Assembly (NCBI RefSeq): GCF_001613545.1
Contig: NZ_BDCO01000002.1
Coordinates: 2,852,001-2,916,000, forward strand
DNA: 64,000 bases
Direction of reading: 5' to 3'
Source: Terrimicrobium sacchariphilum
GTDB taxonomy: Bacteria; Verrucomicrobiota; Verrucomicrobiia; Chthoniobacterales; Terrimicrobiaceae
The position numbers were made by a program, and so were the translations under genes. Positions 9,101-19,007 of the stretch are shown here, piece after piece. The notes under the pieces are model-generated. The model saw only the letters and a program-made list of their open reading frames with translations, was not told the DNA's origin and did no database searches. The stretch's first letter is position 1; the number at the start of each line of letters is the position of its first letter.

Positions 9101-10513
9101 CGCCCCGTGGCGAAGAGCGGAGAAATCTCCAAAATCCAACATCTCCAGTAGCAAGGCGCGGGTATCGAGAAAATCAACGGCGGAAGCAGGCTGCACAAGC
9201 AGGTCGCGATAAACCGACTCGAGTTTGGCCGCATAGGCTTCCGCTGAGTATTGCGAGGCAATCGTCGCGCGATTCCTTTCCATGACCCCGGAGCTTTCCG
9301 GGAGCAGGCAGACAGCCGCTCGGCCTCCCTCGTCCAGGATGCGCTCCTGCGCCGCCTCGGGCAGCCGTCCAAAATCCCCCAACTCCCCAATAAACACCGC
9401 CGCGCAGGCGGCAGCGACCATGTCGGCCTGAAGTGGCACCTGATAGCTCTCGCAGCTATGCCGCACGGCATCGCGGATCGCCTGCTCCACTGCCTGCCGC
9501 CGGGAGTCCGACACCGGGATGTCACATCGCTCGTAGAGATGGGAAAACTCGACTCCAGATGCGCGGAAGTCGTGTGTGACCTGAGGGAGATCACGCCCCG
9601 CCAGCGATACTCCCGCCAGCCAGGGTTCCAGAAACGCCATGCCAAACCCCTCGGTCACGCTCGTCGTCAGGCACAGGGAAGCCCCAAGCAAAAAATCCAC
9701 CGTGGTCCGCCCAAGCAAGGTCTGGCCTTCAAAGACAACCGGCAACCGCAGACGCTCGGCCACCGCTTTCCAACGGGCGTAGAGCGCCTTGTCCGAGGGC
9801 GTCATGGGCGGCGCGGTCAGCACCAGCTTTTCTCCTGGTCCCAATGCGGCGGAGAGAAGCAACGCCTCACCGATGTTTTTCCGGCGGATGCCGCGGCACG
9901 GGTAAACGATGAGCCGCTCGGCCTGAAGTTCCGACGCCTTCACCGGGGCTTGCGAGCGTGGCAGGATGACCGGATTCGGCAGCCAGTGGCAGCTTCGCGC
10001 CGCCTGCATGCGCTTAAGATCCGGATGGTTCAGCAAACCGTAGGCGATCCGGGAGGAAACCGGATAAAGCGTGCCGCGCAGCCCCTCCTCGCCGCCGAGT
10101 TGCTCAAGGAGCAGCCGGTAATTCTCGGGTCGGCCATTCTCTGCAAAATCATGAATATGGAGCAGCAAGCGCTGGCCGTCCCGCGCCCACGCCGCCACCG
10201 CCAGGGGCAGGGCGAAGTTCTTTCCGAGAGCGTGATTGTGGAGGTGCAGCACATCCGCACCGTCGGCCCAGATCGTCCGCACACAGGCCTCGACTTCGTC
10301 TTTCAGTTCCTCCCACCGCGAAGACGCCACTCCGTACCTCATCGCCGGGGCCACCGCCACCGCATGAGCTGGCAGGCGGCCCATCTCCGGCTGCGGCTCT
10401 CCGCTCACCACCAGCACCTCGTGCCCAGCCGCCACGAGGGCATCGTACGCCATTTCGATCACCCGGGTTACGCCGCCAGGGCGTAAATGAAAATGCAGGA
10501 TCGCTATCCTCAT
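9092..10513 (-). CDS. Glycosyltransferase family 4-like protein
   Basis: A 473-residue GT-B glycosyltransferase. The N-terminus reads RIAILHFHLRPGGVTRVIE, the usual donor-independent opening with the GGV loop. A C-terminal half with FEGQTLLGRT and SVTEGFGMAFLEPWLAG resembles the GT4 nucleotide-sugar site (E-x7-E pattern). The start shares one base with the stop of the glucosyl-3-phosphoglycerate synthase (TGATG), so the two are translationally coupled. A GTG one codon earlier is also possible. A role in extending a glucosylglycerate-type product is inferred from this coupling only. Confidence 0.83.
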   Translation of the reverse strand: MRIAILHFHLRPGGVTRVIEMAYDALVAAGHEVLVVSGEPQPEMGRLPAHAVAVAPAMRYGVASSRWEELKDEVEACVRTIWADGADVLHLHNHALGKNFALPLAVAAWARDGQRLLLHIHDFAENGRPENYRLLLEQLGGEEGLRGTLYPVSSRIAYGLLNHPDLKRMQAARSCHWLPNPVILPRSQAPVKASELQAERLIVYPCRGIRRKNIGEALLLSAALGPGEKLVLTAPPMTPSDKALYARWKAVAERLRLPVVFEGQTLLGRTTVDFLLGASLCLTTSVTEGFGMAFLEPWLAGVSLAGRDLPQVTHDFRASGVEFSHLYERCDIPVSDSRRQAVEQAIRDAVRHSCESYQVPLQADMVAAACAAVFIGELGDFGRLPEAAQERILDEGGRAAVCLLPESSGVMERNRATIASQYSAEAYAAKLESVYRDLLVQPASAVDFLDTRALLLEMLDFGDFSALRHGALG

Positions 10514-11463
10514 CACCGCACGTAACCGGGCACCTCCAGAAGCGGCGGCCTTTCAAAGTCCTCGATGCGCGTCTCATTCAGGCGCATCACTCCATCCTCG
10601 CGGACAAAGGAACGGTAGATCTCCGGTAGTACACCGGGAGCAGCCAACACTCCATCGGCCTGCGTCCTGCGGAGAAAAGCCTGGAGGATGGAGAAGCTCA
10701 TCCGCCCGAGGGATGCCGTATCCTGGTGACGGTGAATGCGCTCGTCGAGGTCGCACTGGGCCAGCCCCTCGGTTCCATGGATACGATAAATATCCAGCAG
10801 CAGCGCTGTCTCTATCCCGTAACCCGTCGGCATCGGAATGCGCTCCAGGACGGATCGCCGCGCGGCATACTCTCCGGCCAGCGGCTGCACAAAGCCTGCC
10901 AGCGCCGGATAGAAAAGAGAAAACAACGGCCGCACCAGCGCCTCGGTCACGCGCCCCCCTCCGGCCGGGCGCAATCCCAACTCCACCGCCGCATGCGGAC
11001 GGTCATAGAAGCCCTTGGCATAAACCACCCCGGACCTCGTCAAAAGAATGCCGAGGGGTCCGTAGACAAACCGCGGGTGCATATTGCGCACATCGCCATC
11101 GACGAAGCAGATGATGTCGCCCTTGAGCCGGGCAGTCGCCTTCCAGATATTCTCACCCTTTCCGCGCGCGGGTCCACACTCGGGGAGAATTTCGCTCGCG
11201 AGATAAACCTCCGCTCCAGCCGCTGCCGCCACCTCGCGAGTCCGGTCGCTGGAACCGGAGTCCACCACCGCCACCTCATCGAGCAGAGGTGTGTCATCGT
11301 GCAATGACGCTTTCAGGCACCGGATCACCTCGCCGATCGTATCCTCCTCATTGAGCACCGGCACGCAGAGAGAGACCGTTAACCCCTGTGCATGCTTGAG
11401 GCGCACGAGCTCCCCGAGGTCGGCAAACTCTCCATGGTGGCAGATGGCGATGTCGGGGATCAT
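10513..11463 (-). CDS. gpgS: Glucosyl-3-phosphoglycerate synthase-like GT2/GT81 enzyme
   Basis: The protein (316 residues from the chosen ATG; an ATG ten codons upstream at 11493 is possible) has the layout of GpgS, which transfers glucose from NDP-glucose to 3-phosphoglycerate to make the compatible-solute precursor glucosyl-3-phosphoglycerate. Seen features are VSLCVPVLNEEDTIGEVI, the metal-binding CFVDGDVRN (DxD-type), GGGRVTEALVRPLFSL, FVQPLAGEYAARR and GYGIETALLLDIY, all in family order. The N-terminal CHHGEF-K-QG segment also matches. It is coupled to a GT4 gene downstream. Confidence 0.85.
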   Translation of the reverse strand: MIPDIAICHHGEFADLGELVRLKHAQGLTVSLCVPVLNEEDTIGEVIRCLKASLHDDTPLLDEVAVVDSGSSDRTREVAAAAGAEVYLASEILPECGPARGKGENIWKATARLKGDIICFVDGDVRNMHPRFVYGPLGILLTRSGVVYAKGFYDRPHAAVELGLRPAGGGRVTEALVRPLFSLFYPALAGFVQPLAGEYAARRSVLERIPMPTGYGIETALLLDIYRIHGTEGLAQCDLDERIHRHQDTASLGRMSFSILQAFLRRTQADGVLAAPGVLPEIYRSFVREDGVMRLNETRIEDFERPPLLEVPGYVR

Positions 11464-11603
11464 TCGGCGTACGTTCAAGCACTTAACGCGCATGGAGTCA
11501 CGGATTGTCTGCCAGACCCGGCATCTTGCGCCCTTTGGGCATCCCGTTGTTTTTGCAGTGGCAAAACCGCCCCGATCCGAGTTATGGTTCCGCATTCGCC
11601 CCA

Positions 11604-14600
11604 ATGATCCGAGTCCTTCCCATTCTGCTGACCGCGGCCGTTCTGTTTTTTGGCGTTGCCGCTCCTCTCCAAGCTCAATCCCCCGGCGCGGCTCAGGCCA
11701 ACTCTGCTGCGTACGACATCTACTCGACCGGCGACTACAAAGCCGCCGCGGCCGCGTATGAGAAACTGATCAAGGACTACCCGACGGATCTCGTCATCCC
11801 GACGGCCCAGATCCAACTCGCTTTCACCTACTACTTCCTCGCCCGTTTCGACGACGCCCTTGCCATTCTCGACAAGGCAGTGAAGGGTCCGCCGCTCCCG
11901 GCCGAGCTCAAACAGGTGGTCGACAGCTTCATCCCGCAGATTCTCTCGGCCAAGGCCGCAGCCATGCCGATGAATGACCCCAAGCGCGTCACCACCTTCA
12001 ACGACGCCATCAAGAAGTTCACCGACTTCATCAATGCGTACCCGCAGGCCCCTGACCTCGAGGCCGCGATCTACGGTCGCGCCATCGCCGAGTACCAGAT
12101 CCAGAAGTACGACGATGTGGTGAAGGACCTGGAGCTGAATATTCAGAAGTTCCCCAACAGCAGCACGATCCCGGTGAGCAAAAACCTGCTCGCCATCGCT
12201 TATGCCACACAGGGAAGTCTCGAACTCAACAACCCCAACGGCGACCGCGCCAAGGCATTCGGCCTCTATCAGAAGGCCATCGCCTTGCTCCGCGCCATCA
12301 TTGATAACAAGAAGGACATCGCCCTCATCAACGAGGCAAACTTCCAACTCGGCGAAATCCTCTTCAACCAGGCCGCCTTCAGCCCGGAAGCCGATCGCGC
12401 CCCTCTCTATCAGCAGGCTCTCGATGCCTACCGCGCCGTCGCTCCGAAGGATGCGATCATTGCCCTCCAGCAGGCCAAGATCAAAGAATTCCCATCCCGC
12501 CGTCTCGCCGCCATTCAGGCTCGTGATCAAGCCAAGCTGAAACTCCTTGAGAAGGAAAACGAGCGGGAACTCAAGAAGCTCGCCGAACTCCAGAGCAAGC
12601 CAGACCAGGTGGCCACCGCACTTGCCAAGATGGGTGAGATTTTCTTCGGCCAGCAGCAGCTAAATGCCGCCCGCGTCGTGTTCCAGCATGTCGACCCGTT
12701 CCTCACCACGGATGACGACAAGAAGCGTGCCCTCTACTTCACCACGATGACCTACGCCCTCCAGGGTGTGACGGACAAGGCCGTGGCGGGATACAATCAG
12801 TTCCAGAGCAAATACAAGGGCGATCCCGTTGCCGACAACCTGCCTGTCGCTATCGGCAACATGTACCTCGCCCAGAATAATCTGCCCGAGGCGATCAAGT
12901 ACTTTGACGAGTCTCTCGCCATCTATCCGAAGGGACGGTTCGTCGGCATCAGCGTGGTCAGCAAGGCGGCCGCCGAGGCTCGCACCGGCAAGTACACCGA
13001 GGCAGCAAACACCTTCAAGGACTACCTCTCGAAGAATCCGCCACCGGAAGTCGGCGTCATCGCCCTGAGCGGACTCGCCGGAGTCTACAAGGATACCCAG
13101 AAGTGGGACGACGCCATCAAGAGCTACCAGGAGGTGCGCAGCAAGTACCCCAACACCCCGCAGGCTGACGAAGCCTCCTACTGGATCGCTATCGGAACCC
13201 AGCAAAAAGGTGACAACGTTGCAGCCATCCCGCTCCTCGACGAATACGTCAAGACGCACCCCAAGACCGTCTTCGCCCCCCTCGCCCTTTACACCAAGGC
13301 CGCCGCTCAACTCGCCGTCGGCCAGAAGGAGGAAGGCATCGCGACGATGGCTCAGGTCGCAGCCGAGTACCCCGACAGCCAGCCGGCTCCGTTCAGCTAC
13401 TTCATCCGCGCCCAGCTTCGCGCCCAAGAAGCCAAGAACGATGAGGTGATCGCCTTGATGAAGGCCTTCATCGAAAAGTATCCCAAGGACGACAAGGTCT
13501 ACAGCGCATACGATACCATCGCACAACTCCAGACCAGCGCTGGGCAGGCCGACGATGCGCTCGCCACCTATCGCGATTACGTGGCCAAATACCCGGACAA
13601 TCCCCAGGCCGCCCTCGCCCTCGTAAAAGTCGCCACCATGCAGCGCGCGAAGGCGGAAGGCCTCGGTCGCTACGGTGCGCTCAACGAGCAGGAGCGTGCG
13701 CTCTGGAAGACGCTCATCGACAGCAGCATTGCCGCCTCCGAGGAGCTGATTAAAAAGTATCCGGATAGCCCGGCCGTTCCCGAGACTCTGCAAAATCTCC
13801 TGCGCATCCAGCGCACAATGATGACTGCCGAGCTGAAGAAGGCCCCTGAGGTCCAGCAGTACTTCGAGGCTCTGGCTGAGAACGCCCCGAACGCCAACGC
13901 CAAGAGCAAGATCCAGTTTGCCCTCGCAAATTATGTCTCGGAAAGCGACAAGGCCAAGGCTCTTGAGATCATGACGGCCGCCTACAACCCCGATGTCGTG
14001 TACGCGCCGCAGGATCTCGATGTCTACGGCCTCGCGCTCATCGATGCGAAGAAATACAATGAGGCTACTGCTGTCTTCCAAAAGATCGCCAAGGACTACC
14101 CGACTCCGGCTGGCACCCAGCCGCAGGCCGCCCTTCCGCAGATCCAGGAGGCTCAGGCCATCTCGCTCTTCGGCCTCGGTCGTGCTGCCCAGGCCAGCGG
14201 CGATGCCGCCAAGGCCGGACAGCTCTTTGAGCAATTGAAGACCCTCTATGGCTGGTCGCCCAAGGTGCTCGAGGCCAACTACGGTATTGCCGTCGCCTTC
14301 AAGAACCAGGGCAAGCTGGATGAAGCACAGAACCTGCTCCGTGGTGTCATCGCCGGTCAGCAGGCTACGGCGGAGCTCCGCGCCAACGCGACTCTGCTCA
14401 CGGGCTATATCCTCGTCGAGCGCGCCAAGGCCGAGACGGATCCCGGGAAGCAGCGTGATCTCCAGGGTTCGGCCATCGACACCTTCTCCAAGATCGGCGA
14501 CTACTTCGAAGGCGTCCCGGTCGCTGCCGCCGAAGGTCTCTGGAATGCCGGGCAGTTGCTTGAGTTGCAGGCCGCAGGCATCACCGACCCGAAGCAAAAG

Positions 14601-14726
14601 GCGCTTCAGACCCAGCAGTTCAACCGCGCCCGCAGCACGTACGAGCAGTTGGTCAAGGATTACCCAAACAGCCAGTACGCGCCCAAGGCCCAGGAGCGCC
14701 TCACCGCTCTCGGACCGAAGCAATGA
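11604..14726 (+). CDS. Large exported tetratricopeptide-repeat protein
   Basis: The 1040-residue protein opens with a signal peptide (MIRVLPILLTAAVLFFGVAA, cleavage near LQA|QS). The rest is almost wholly alpha-helical TPR and tol-pal-type repeats with recurrent units such as YPxxPxAxEA and YxxAxxxFxxxxxxYP. The likely location is the periplasm, as a scaffold. A specific partner is not evident. The start ATG is preceded by a 140-bp divergent region shared with gpgS. Its stop overlaps the nth start. Similar large TPR proteins are common in Verrucomicrobiota and are not characterised. Confidence 0.85.
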   Translation: MIRVLPILLTAAVLFFGVAAPLQAQSPGAAQANSAAYDIYSTGDYKAAAAAYEKLIKDYPTDLVIPTAQIQLAFTYYFLARFDDALAILDKAVKGPPLPAELKQVVDSFIPQILSAKAAAMPMNDPKRVTTFNDAIKKFTDFINAYPQAPDLEAAIYGRAIAEYQIQKYDDVVKDLELNIQKFPNSSTIPVSKNLLAIAYATQGSLELNNPNGDRAKAFGLYQKAIALLRAIIDNKKDIALINEANFQLGEILFNQAAFSPEADRAPLYQQALDAYRAVAPKDAIIALQQAKIKEFPSRRLAAIQARDQAKLKLLEKENERELKKLAELQSKPDQVATALAKMGEIFFGQQQLNAARVVFQHVDPFLTTDDDKKRALYFTTMTYALQGVTDKAVAGYNQFQSKYKGDPVADNLPVAIGNMYLAQNNLPEAIKYFDESLAIYPKGRFVGISVVSKAAAEARTGKYTEAANTFKDYLSKNPPPEVGVIALSGLAGVYKDTQKWDDAIKSYQEVRSKYPNTPQADEASYWIAIGTQQKGDNVAAIPLLDEYVKTHPKTVFAPLALYTKAAAQLAVGQKEEGIATMAQVAAEYPDSQPAPFSYFIRAQLRAQEAKNDEVIALMKAFIEKYPKDDKVYSAYDTIAQLQTSAGQADDALATYRDYVAKYPDNPQAALALVKVATMQRAKAEGLGRYGALNEQERALWKTLIDSSIAASEELIKKYPDSPAVPETLQNLLRIQRTMMTAELKKAPEVQQYFEALAENAPNANAKSKIQFALANYVSESDKAKALEIMTAAYNPDVVYAPQDLDVYGLALIDAKKYNEATAVFQKIAKDYPTPAGTQPQAALPQIQEAQAISLFGLGRAAQASGDAAKAGQLFEQLKTLYGWSPKVLEANYGIAVAFKNQGKLDEAQNLLRGVIAGQQATAELRANATLLTGYILVERAKAETDPGKQRDLQGSAIDTFSKIGDYFEGVPVAAAEGLWNAGQLLELQAAGITDPKQKALQTQQFNRARSTYEQLVKDYPNSQYAPKAQERLTALGPKQ

Positions 14727-15382
14727 CGCGCGCGGCTGCCCGCGCCCAACACCTCACGCAGCGGCTTCCGGACATCTATCCGGACGCCCACTGCGAGTTG
14801 GACTACCGCACTCCGCTGGAGTTGCTCGTCGCTACGATCCTCTCCGCCCAATGCACGGACAAGCGGGTGAACATCGTCACGAAAGACCTGTTCGCCCGTT
14901 GCGAGACCGCGAAGGATTTCGCTGAAATTTCGCAGGAGGAACTGGAGGGAATCGTTCGTTCCACCGGCTTCTATCGCAACAAGGCAAAGAACATCCGGGC
15001 CATGGCCTCAGTACTCCTGGAGAAGTACGGTGGAGAAGTTCCCCGTACCTTGGAGGAACTCGCCGCCCTCCCCGGGGTGGGACGCAAAACGGCAAACGTC
15101 GTGCTCGGCAACGCCTTCGGCATCGACGAAGGCGTGGTGGTCGACACCCATGTGACGCGACTCTCCAACCGCCTCGGCCTCACCCGTCACACCGACGCCG
15201 TAAAGATCGAGCAGGACCTCATGAAGCTCTTCCCGCGTACTGTCTGGACCGTCCTGAGCCACTGGCTCATCTGGCATGGCCGCCGCCGCTGCGTCGCCCG
15301 CAAGCCCGATTGCGCGAACTGCGAAATCTACGACCTCTGCCCCACCGGGCCCAAGCTCCTGAAAGCCGCCGAAACCGCCTAG
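14723..15382 (+). CDS. nth: Endonuclease III (DNA glycosylase/AP lyase)
   Basis: Nth removes oxidised pyrimidines and cleaves the abasic site in base-excision repair. The protein has 219 residues. The helix-hairpin-helix ALPGVGRKTANVVL carries the lyase Lys122, and VVVDTHV carries catalytic Asp141. The 4Fe-4S ligands Cys190, Cys197, Cys200 and Cys206 have the canonical C-x6-C-x2-C-x5-C spacing. The ATG overlaps the stop of the TPR gene by 4 bases (ATGA), so translation is coupled although the functions look unrelated. Confidence 0.97.
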   Translation: MTRAAARAQHLTQRLPDIYPDAHCELDYRTPLELLVATILSAQCTDKRVNIVTKDLFARCETAKDFAEISQEELEGIVRSTGFYRNKAKNIRAMASVLLEKYGGEVPRTLEELAALPGVGRKTANVVLGNAFGIDEGVVVDTHVTRLSNRLGLTRHTDAVKIEQDLMKLFPRTVWTVLSHWLIWHGRRRCVARKPDCANCEIYDLCPTGPKLLKAAETA

Positions 15383-16212
15383 GCTAGCGGAAGCTGGTCT
15401 CCCCTACAGCAGGCCTTGTCGTGAATGGTCAGCACCTCCCTCACGGCTGGTAACGGCTCGGCATCACCCAAGATCACGGGAGTACGACACACAGCGTACC
15501 CTGTCGCCGCCTTCAGATACCCCTCGCTCCAGGAGGCAAACCTCTCCGCATCGCCACTTTTCTCGAAGGGGAATCTCGCCGGCGGCATACCCGTACCGGT
15601 CCGATATGGTTTAGGCGTCAGTCGAGCCCGGAAGCACGCCTGTCTCGCACAAAGTTGCCGATAATTTGCGTCATTGCACAGCTCTCGCAGTATCCGCCTC
15701 ACCTCGTCATGCTCCGGGCCGGCCAGGAAATTTCGAACGACCAGACGGAACCCGGCAAAGGTGCGGTAGCATGCGATGGAATACCGGGAATTTTTTCTCT
15801 GCCAGTCACGAATTTCCTGCTCCCGCGCAGCGAAAACCGCGGCCGGATCAACGCCCCGGCCGAAAAGCCCTTTCAGACGATCGATCAACGAGATGCGGAC
15901 TGAAACATCGGCATCAACAAAGATCACCCTTTCGGCATTCAGAACGAATGCCCCGTAGGCGTTACGGCTGATGGCATACCTGCCGCCATCGGAGAGGCTT
16001 CCCTCTTCGACCACAGGTTCTCTCAAGACACCATCAGAGCCGTAACCATACCGGTCCAGCGCATCCTTCCCCTCCCGCAGAAAGTTCAGGATGCGAGCCA
16101 GACGCCCCTCGGCATTATGCCCCGCCTCGGCTTCTGACTGGTCGGACCAGCCCCAGGCTTTTACCAAGCCGGAGGCATTCGTCCGACATTGCCAGAACCG
16201 TGCGAACCGCAC
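15379..16212 (-). CDS. Conserved protein of unknown function downstream of argG
   Basis: I do not assign this 277-residue protein to a named family. It has no signal peptide or membrane segment. The middle shows AFVLNAERVIFVDADVSVRI, then SIACYRTFAGFRLVVR, then CARQACFRARLTPKPYRTG. The last element resembles a recurrent C-x-x-Q-x-C-F-R-A-R-L-T-P-K pattern in uncharacterised proteins. It begins 6 bases after the argG stop and so is probably in the argG transcript. Its end overlaps nth tail to tail by 4 bases. Confidence 0.7.
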   Translation of the reverse strand: MRFARFWQCRTNASGLVKAWGWSDQSEAEAGHNAEGRLARILNFLREGKDALDRYGYGSDGVLREPVVEEGSLSDGGRYAISRNAYGAFVLNAERVIFVDADVSVRISLIDRLKGLFGRGVDPAAVFAAREQEIRDWQRKNSRYSIACYRTFAGFRLVVRNFLAGPEHDEVRRILRELCNDANYRQLCARQACFRARLTPKPYRTGTGMPPARFPFEKSGDAERFASWSEGYLKAATGYAVCRTPVILGDAEPLPAVREVLTIHDKACCRGDQLPLA

Positions 16213-16218
16213 GAAATG

Positions 16219-17490
16219 CTAGGCTCCGTGCACCTCGGCGGCCACTTTGAGCCGGAGGGCATTGAGGTGGATGAAGCCGGTGGCGTCGTCCTGGTTGTAG
16301 GCCTTGGTCGGGTCGGCTTCCATCGTCGCGATATGCGGGTTGTAGAGACTGACCGGGCTCTTGCGACCGGCGGCAATGATGTTGCCCTTGTAGAGTTTGA
16401 GGCGCACCGTACCGGTGACGTTCTTCTGCGACTCGGCGACCAGAGCCTGCAGGGCCTCGCGCTCGGGAGCGAACCAGAAGCCGTTGTAGACCAGCGTGCT
16501 GTATTTCGGGATGAGCGAATCACGCAGGTGCATCACCTCGCGGTCCATCGTGAGGGATTCCATCTGGCGATGGGCAAAATGCAGGATGGCTCCGCCCGGG
16601 GTCTCGTAGACGCCGCGGCTCTTCATGCCGACGAAGCGGTTTTCCACCATGTCGACGCGGCCGACGCCATGCTGCCCACCGAGCTTGTTGAGGACGCGCA
16701 TGATCCAGAGCGGTGTCAGGCTGGCGTCCTGCTCGCCATTGTAGTTGAGCTCGGAAAGGATTTCCCACAGGCGCGGGTGAGCGAGGCCGGTACAGATGCC
16801 CTGATCGAAATTCAGCTCCAGGTACTCCGGCGTATCCGGCGCGTCTTCCGGAGACACACTGAGCTTGTACATGCCCTTGTGCTCCGGCGCGCTGGCGTCG
16901 AACCACGGGTCCTCGAGGATGCCGCTCTCGTAGCTGATGTGCAGGAGGTTGCGATCCATCGAGTACGGTTTCTTGGCCGAGGCCTCAACGTTGATTCCGC
17001 GATCCGCGCAGTAGGCGATCATCTCAGCGCGGCCCGGAAATTCCGTACGAAAGCGCTCGTCACGCCACGGGGCGATCACCTGGAGGCGCGGAGCCAGGGC
17101 GGCGGCGGTCAGCTCAAAGCGGATCTGGTCGTTGCCCTTGCCCGTCGCGCCGTGAGCGATGGCGTCAGCCTCTTCAGCGAGGGCGATTTCCACCATGCGC
17201 TTGGCGATCAGCGGGCGGGCGATGCTGGTGCCGAGGAAGTACTGTCCCTCGTAAAGCGCTCCGGCCTGGATCATCGGGAAGATAAAATCGCGAGCGTACT
17301 CTTCCTGGAGATTGTCGACGTAGCAGCGGCTGGCACCCGTGTTGAGGGCCTTTTCCTCGAGGCCGTCAAGCTCCTCCTCCTGACCGACATCGGCGCAGAA
17401 CGCAACGACTTCTGCGGAGTAGGTGTCCTTGAGCCAGTTCAAAATGACCGACGTGTCGAGACCGCCGGAATACGCGACTACGATTTTCAT
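16219..17490 (-). CDS. argG: Argininosuccinate synthase
   Basis: ArgG joins citrulline and aspartate with ATP to give argininosuccinate, the penultimate step of arginine synthesis. The N-terminal ATP pyrophosphatase P-loop is [11 protein letters not shown]. Further family motifs are [13 protein letters not shown] and [15 protein letters not shown]. With the ATG at 17490 the protein has 423 residues. A TTG seven codons earlier adds only a His-rich stretch and was rejected. argH lies 2.9 kb away on the same strand, not in the same transcript. Confidence 0.97.
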   Translation of the reverse strand: MKIVVAYSGGLDTSVILNWLKDTYSAEVVAFCADVGQEEELDGLEEKALNTGASRCYVDNLQEEYARDFIFPMIQAGALYEGQYFLGTSIARPLIAKRMVEIALAEEADAIAHGATGKGNDQIRFELTAAALAPRLQVIAPWRDERFRTEFPGRAEMIAYCADRGINVEASAKKPYSMDRNLLHISYESGILEDPWFDASAPEHKGMYKLSVSPEDAPDTPEYLELNFDQGICTGLAHPRLWEILSELNYNGEQDASLTPLWIMRVLNKLGGQHGVGRVDMVENRFVGMKSRGVYETPGGAILHFAHRQMESLTMDREVMHLRDSLIPKYSTLVYNGFWFAPEREALQALVAESQKNVTGTVRLKLYKGNIIAAGRKSPVSLYNPHIATMEADPTKAYNQDDATGFIHLNALRLKVAAEVHGA

Positions 17491-17585
17491 GTGGTCGTGG
17501 TGATACAACAAGGTCGCGGTGACAATCCAGCCCGACGTTACGAAACCTCAGGCGATTCTCTATTGTCCCTCGCGCATTTTTCCCC

Positions 17586-18233
17586 ATGATCGCAGGCATG
17601 GGCGACTTCATCCAAATCGTGATCACCACCTATGCGGCGTTGTTTCCGATCTGCAATCCACTGGGCAACGCGCCGATTTTTCTCTCGATCACCGATGGTG
17701 AAAAACGCTCAACCCGGGCCGCGCAGGCGCTGAAGGGATCACTTTACGTATTTTTGATTCTGGCGGGCTTTCTCCTCGCCGGAACCTTCATCCTGAGCTT
17801 TTTCGGCATTTCGCTCTCCGGTGTACGCATTGCGGGCGGCTTTGTCGTGGCGACGGTTGGAATGAACCTCCTGCGTTCGGCCCATCACCAGACCCAGCAG
17901 CCGGATGAAAAGAGCGAGGCCGAGGACAAACCCGACATCTCCTTCACTCCCCTCGCCCTCCCTCTCATCGCCGGCCCGGGGTCCATCGCCGTCGTCATGA
18001 CTCGCAGCACGGAAACCCCGCATCTTCTTTCCATGACCACCCTGGCCGCCCTGGCGGGAATCTTCCTGATCAGTCTGACGTGCTGGATCGTCCTCCGGGA
18101 GGCCGACAAGGTGCTCTCCGTCCTCGGAGTGAATGGCGCCAATGCCCTGACCAAGATCATGGCCTTCCTCCTTCTCTGCATCGGTGTGCAACTCATCATT
18201 GACGGCGTCAGGCCTGTGCTCGGCCTCCACTGA
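17586..18233 (+). CDS. MarC family integral membrane protein
   Basis: A 215-residue polytopic membrane protein with about six hydrophobic segments. The N-terminal region FPICNPLGNAPIFLS and the later PLALPLIAGPGSIAVVM are the two internally similar MarC/UPF0056 half-motifs. The molecular function of the family is not established; the old link to multiple antibiotic resistance was withdrawn. The stop overlaps the next gene's start as TGATG, so the two membrane proteins are probably co-translated. Confidence 0.92.
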   Translation: MIAGMGDFIQIVITTYAALFPICNPLGNAPIFLSITDGEKRSTRAAQALKGSLYVFLILAGFLLAGTFILSFFGISLSGVRIAGGFVVATVGMNLLRSAHHQTQQPDEKSEAEDKPDISFTPLALPLIAGPGSIAVVMTRSTETPHLLSMTTLAALAGIFLISLTCWIVLREADKVLSVLGVNGANALTKIMAFLLLCIGVQLIIDGVRPVLGLH

Positions 18234-18982
18234 TGTCTGTACCGACCTTAGGACCCGAGACCTGGCTGCTGGCGGCGATGGCCGCACTGTGTATCGGGCT
18301 GGCCAAGGGTGGATTCGGCGGCCTCGGCATGGTCGCAGTCCTCCTCATGGCCCAGGTGCTGCCCGCCCGTGAGTCGACCGGGGCGATCCTGCCCATGCTC
18401 ATCACGGCCGATATTTTTGCTGTAAAGGCCTACCATCAGCATGCTGATCGGAAACTGGTCTTGCGCCTGCTCTGGCCCGCCCTGGCGGGCATCGTCTGCG
18501 GTTGGCTCCTGATGCCCCATATTCCCGCACATGTCTTCGGTCGCGTCATTGGCTGGCTCACGCTGGGCCTCATCGTGCTGGTGTTGCTCCAAAAGTACGG
18601 AGGTAACATGCTGAAATTTGCCGCCGAGCACCCAGGGGTCGCCTGGCCTTTTGGCTGGCTGGCCGGCATCACGACGATGCTCGCAAATGCTGCGGGTCCT
18701 GTGATGACGATCTACCTGCTCGCGTGCAAGCTGCCCAAGATGGAATTCGTCGGCACCGCCGCATGGTTTTTCCTCACCGTCAATCTCGTGAAGGTTCCTT
18801 TCAGCACCTCGCTGGGCCTGATCAATGGGAGCAGTCTTACCCTCAACCTGATCCTCGCTCCCCTCGTCATCGGCGGCGTCTTTGCAGGCCGCTGGCTGAT
18901 TAGAAAGGTGAATCAGCAGGTCTTCGAGTGGCTGATGATCCTCTTTTCCCTGGCGGGAGCCATCCGTCTGATCCTGAAGTAA
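18233..18982 (+). CDS. TauE/SafE family sulfite exporter-like permease
   Basis: A 249-residue inner-membrane protein with about eight hydrophobic segments in two inverted halves. The first half contains LCIGLAKGGFGGLGMVAV, the second AGITTMLANAAGPVMTIYLL; both are characteristic of the TauE/SafE (DUF81) family. Members are thought to export sulfite, sulfoacetate or other sulfur or carboxylate anions. No sulfur gene is adjacent to give the substrate. It is coupled to marC. Confidence 0.92.
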   Translation: MSVPTLGPETWLLAAMAALCIGLAKGGFGGLGMVAVLLMAQVLPARESTGAILPMLITADIFAVKAYHQHADRKLVLRLLWPALAGIVCGWLLMPHIPAHVFGRVIGWLTLGLIVLVLLQKYGGNMLKFAAEHPGVAWPFGWLAGITTMLANAAGPVMTIYLLACKLPKMEFVGTAAWFFLTVNLVKVPFSTSLGLINGSSLTLNLILAPLVIGGVFAGRWLIRKVNQQVFEWLMILFSLAGAIRLILK

Positions 18983-18988
18983 GGAACT

Positions 18989-19003
18989 CGCTCGGAACGA
19001 GCG
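18989..19003. other. Small hairpin between convergent genes
   Basis: CGCTCG, a GAA loop and CGAGCG form a 6-bp GC-rich stem in the 25 bases between the tauE and tatC stops. No T-run follows on either strand, so a terminator role is only possible. Confidence 0.25.
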
Positions 19004-19007
19004 TGAA

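Noticed and set aside
12660-14723. 687-codon open frame antisense to the TPR gene
   Set aside because: Leu/Glu/Gly-rich without motifs; the plus-strand TPR protein has a signal peptide and regular repeats.
18989-19003. Strong terminator between tauE and tatC
   Set aside because: The stem is only 6 bp and no T-run follows on either strand; kept as a hairpin only.
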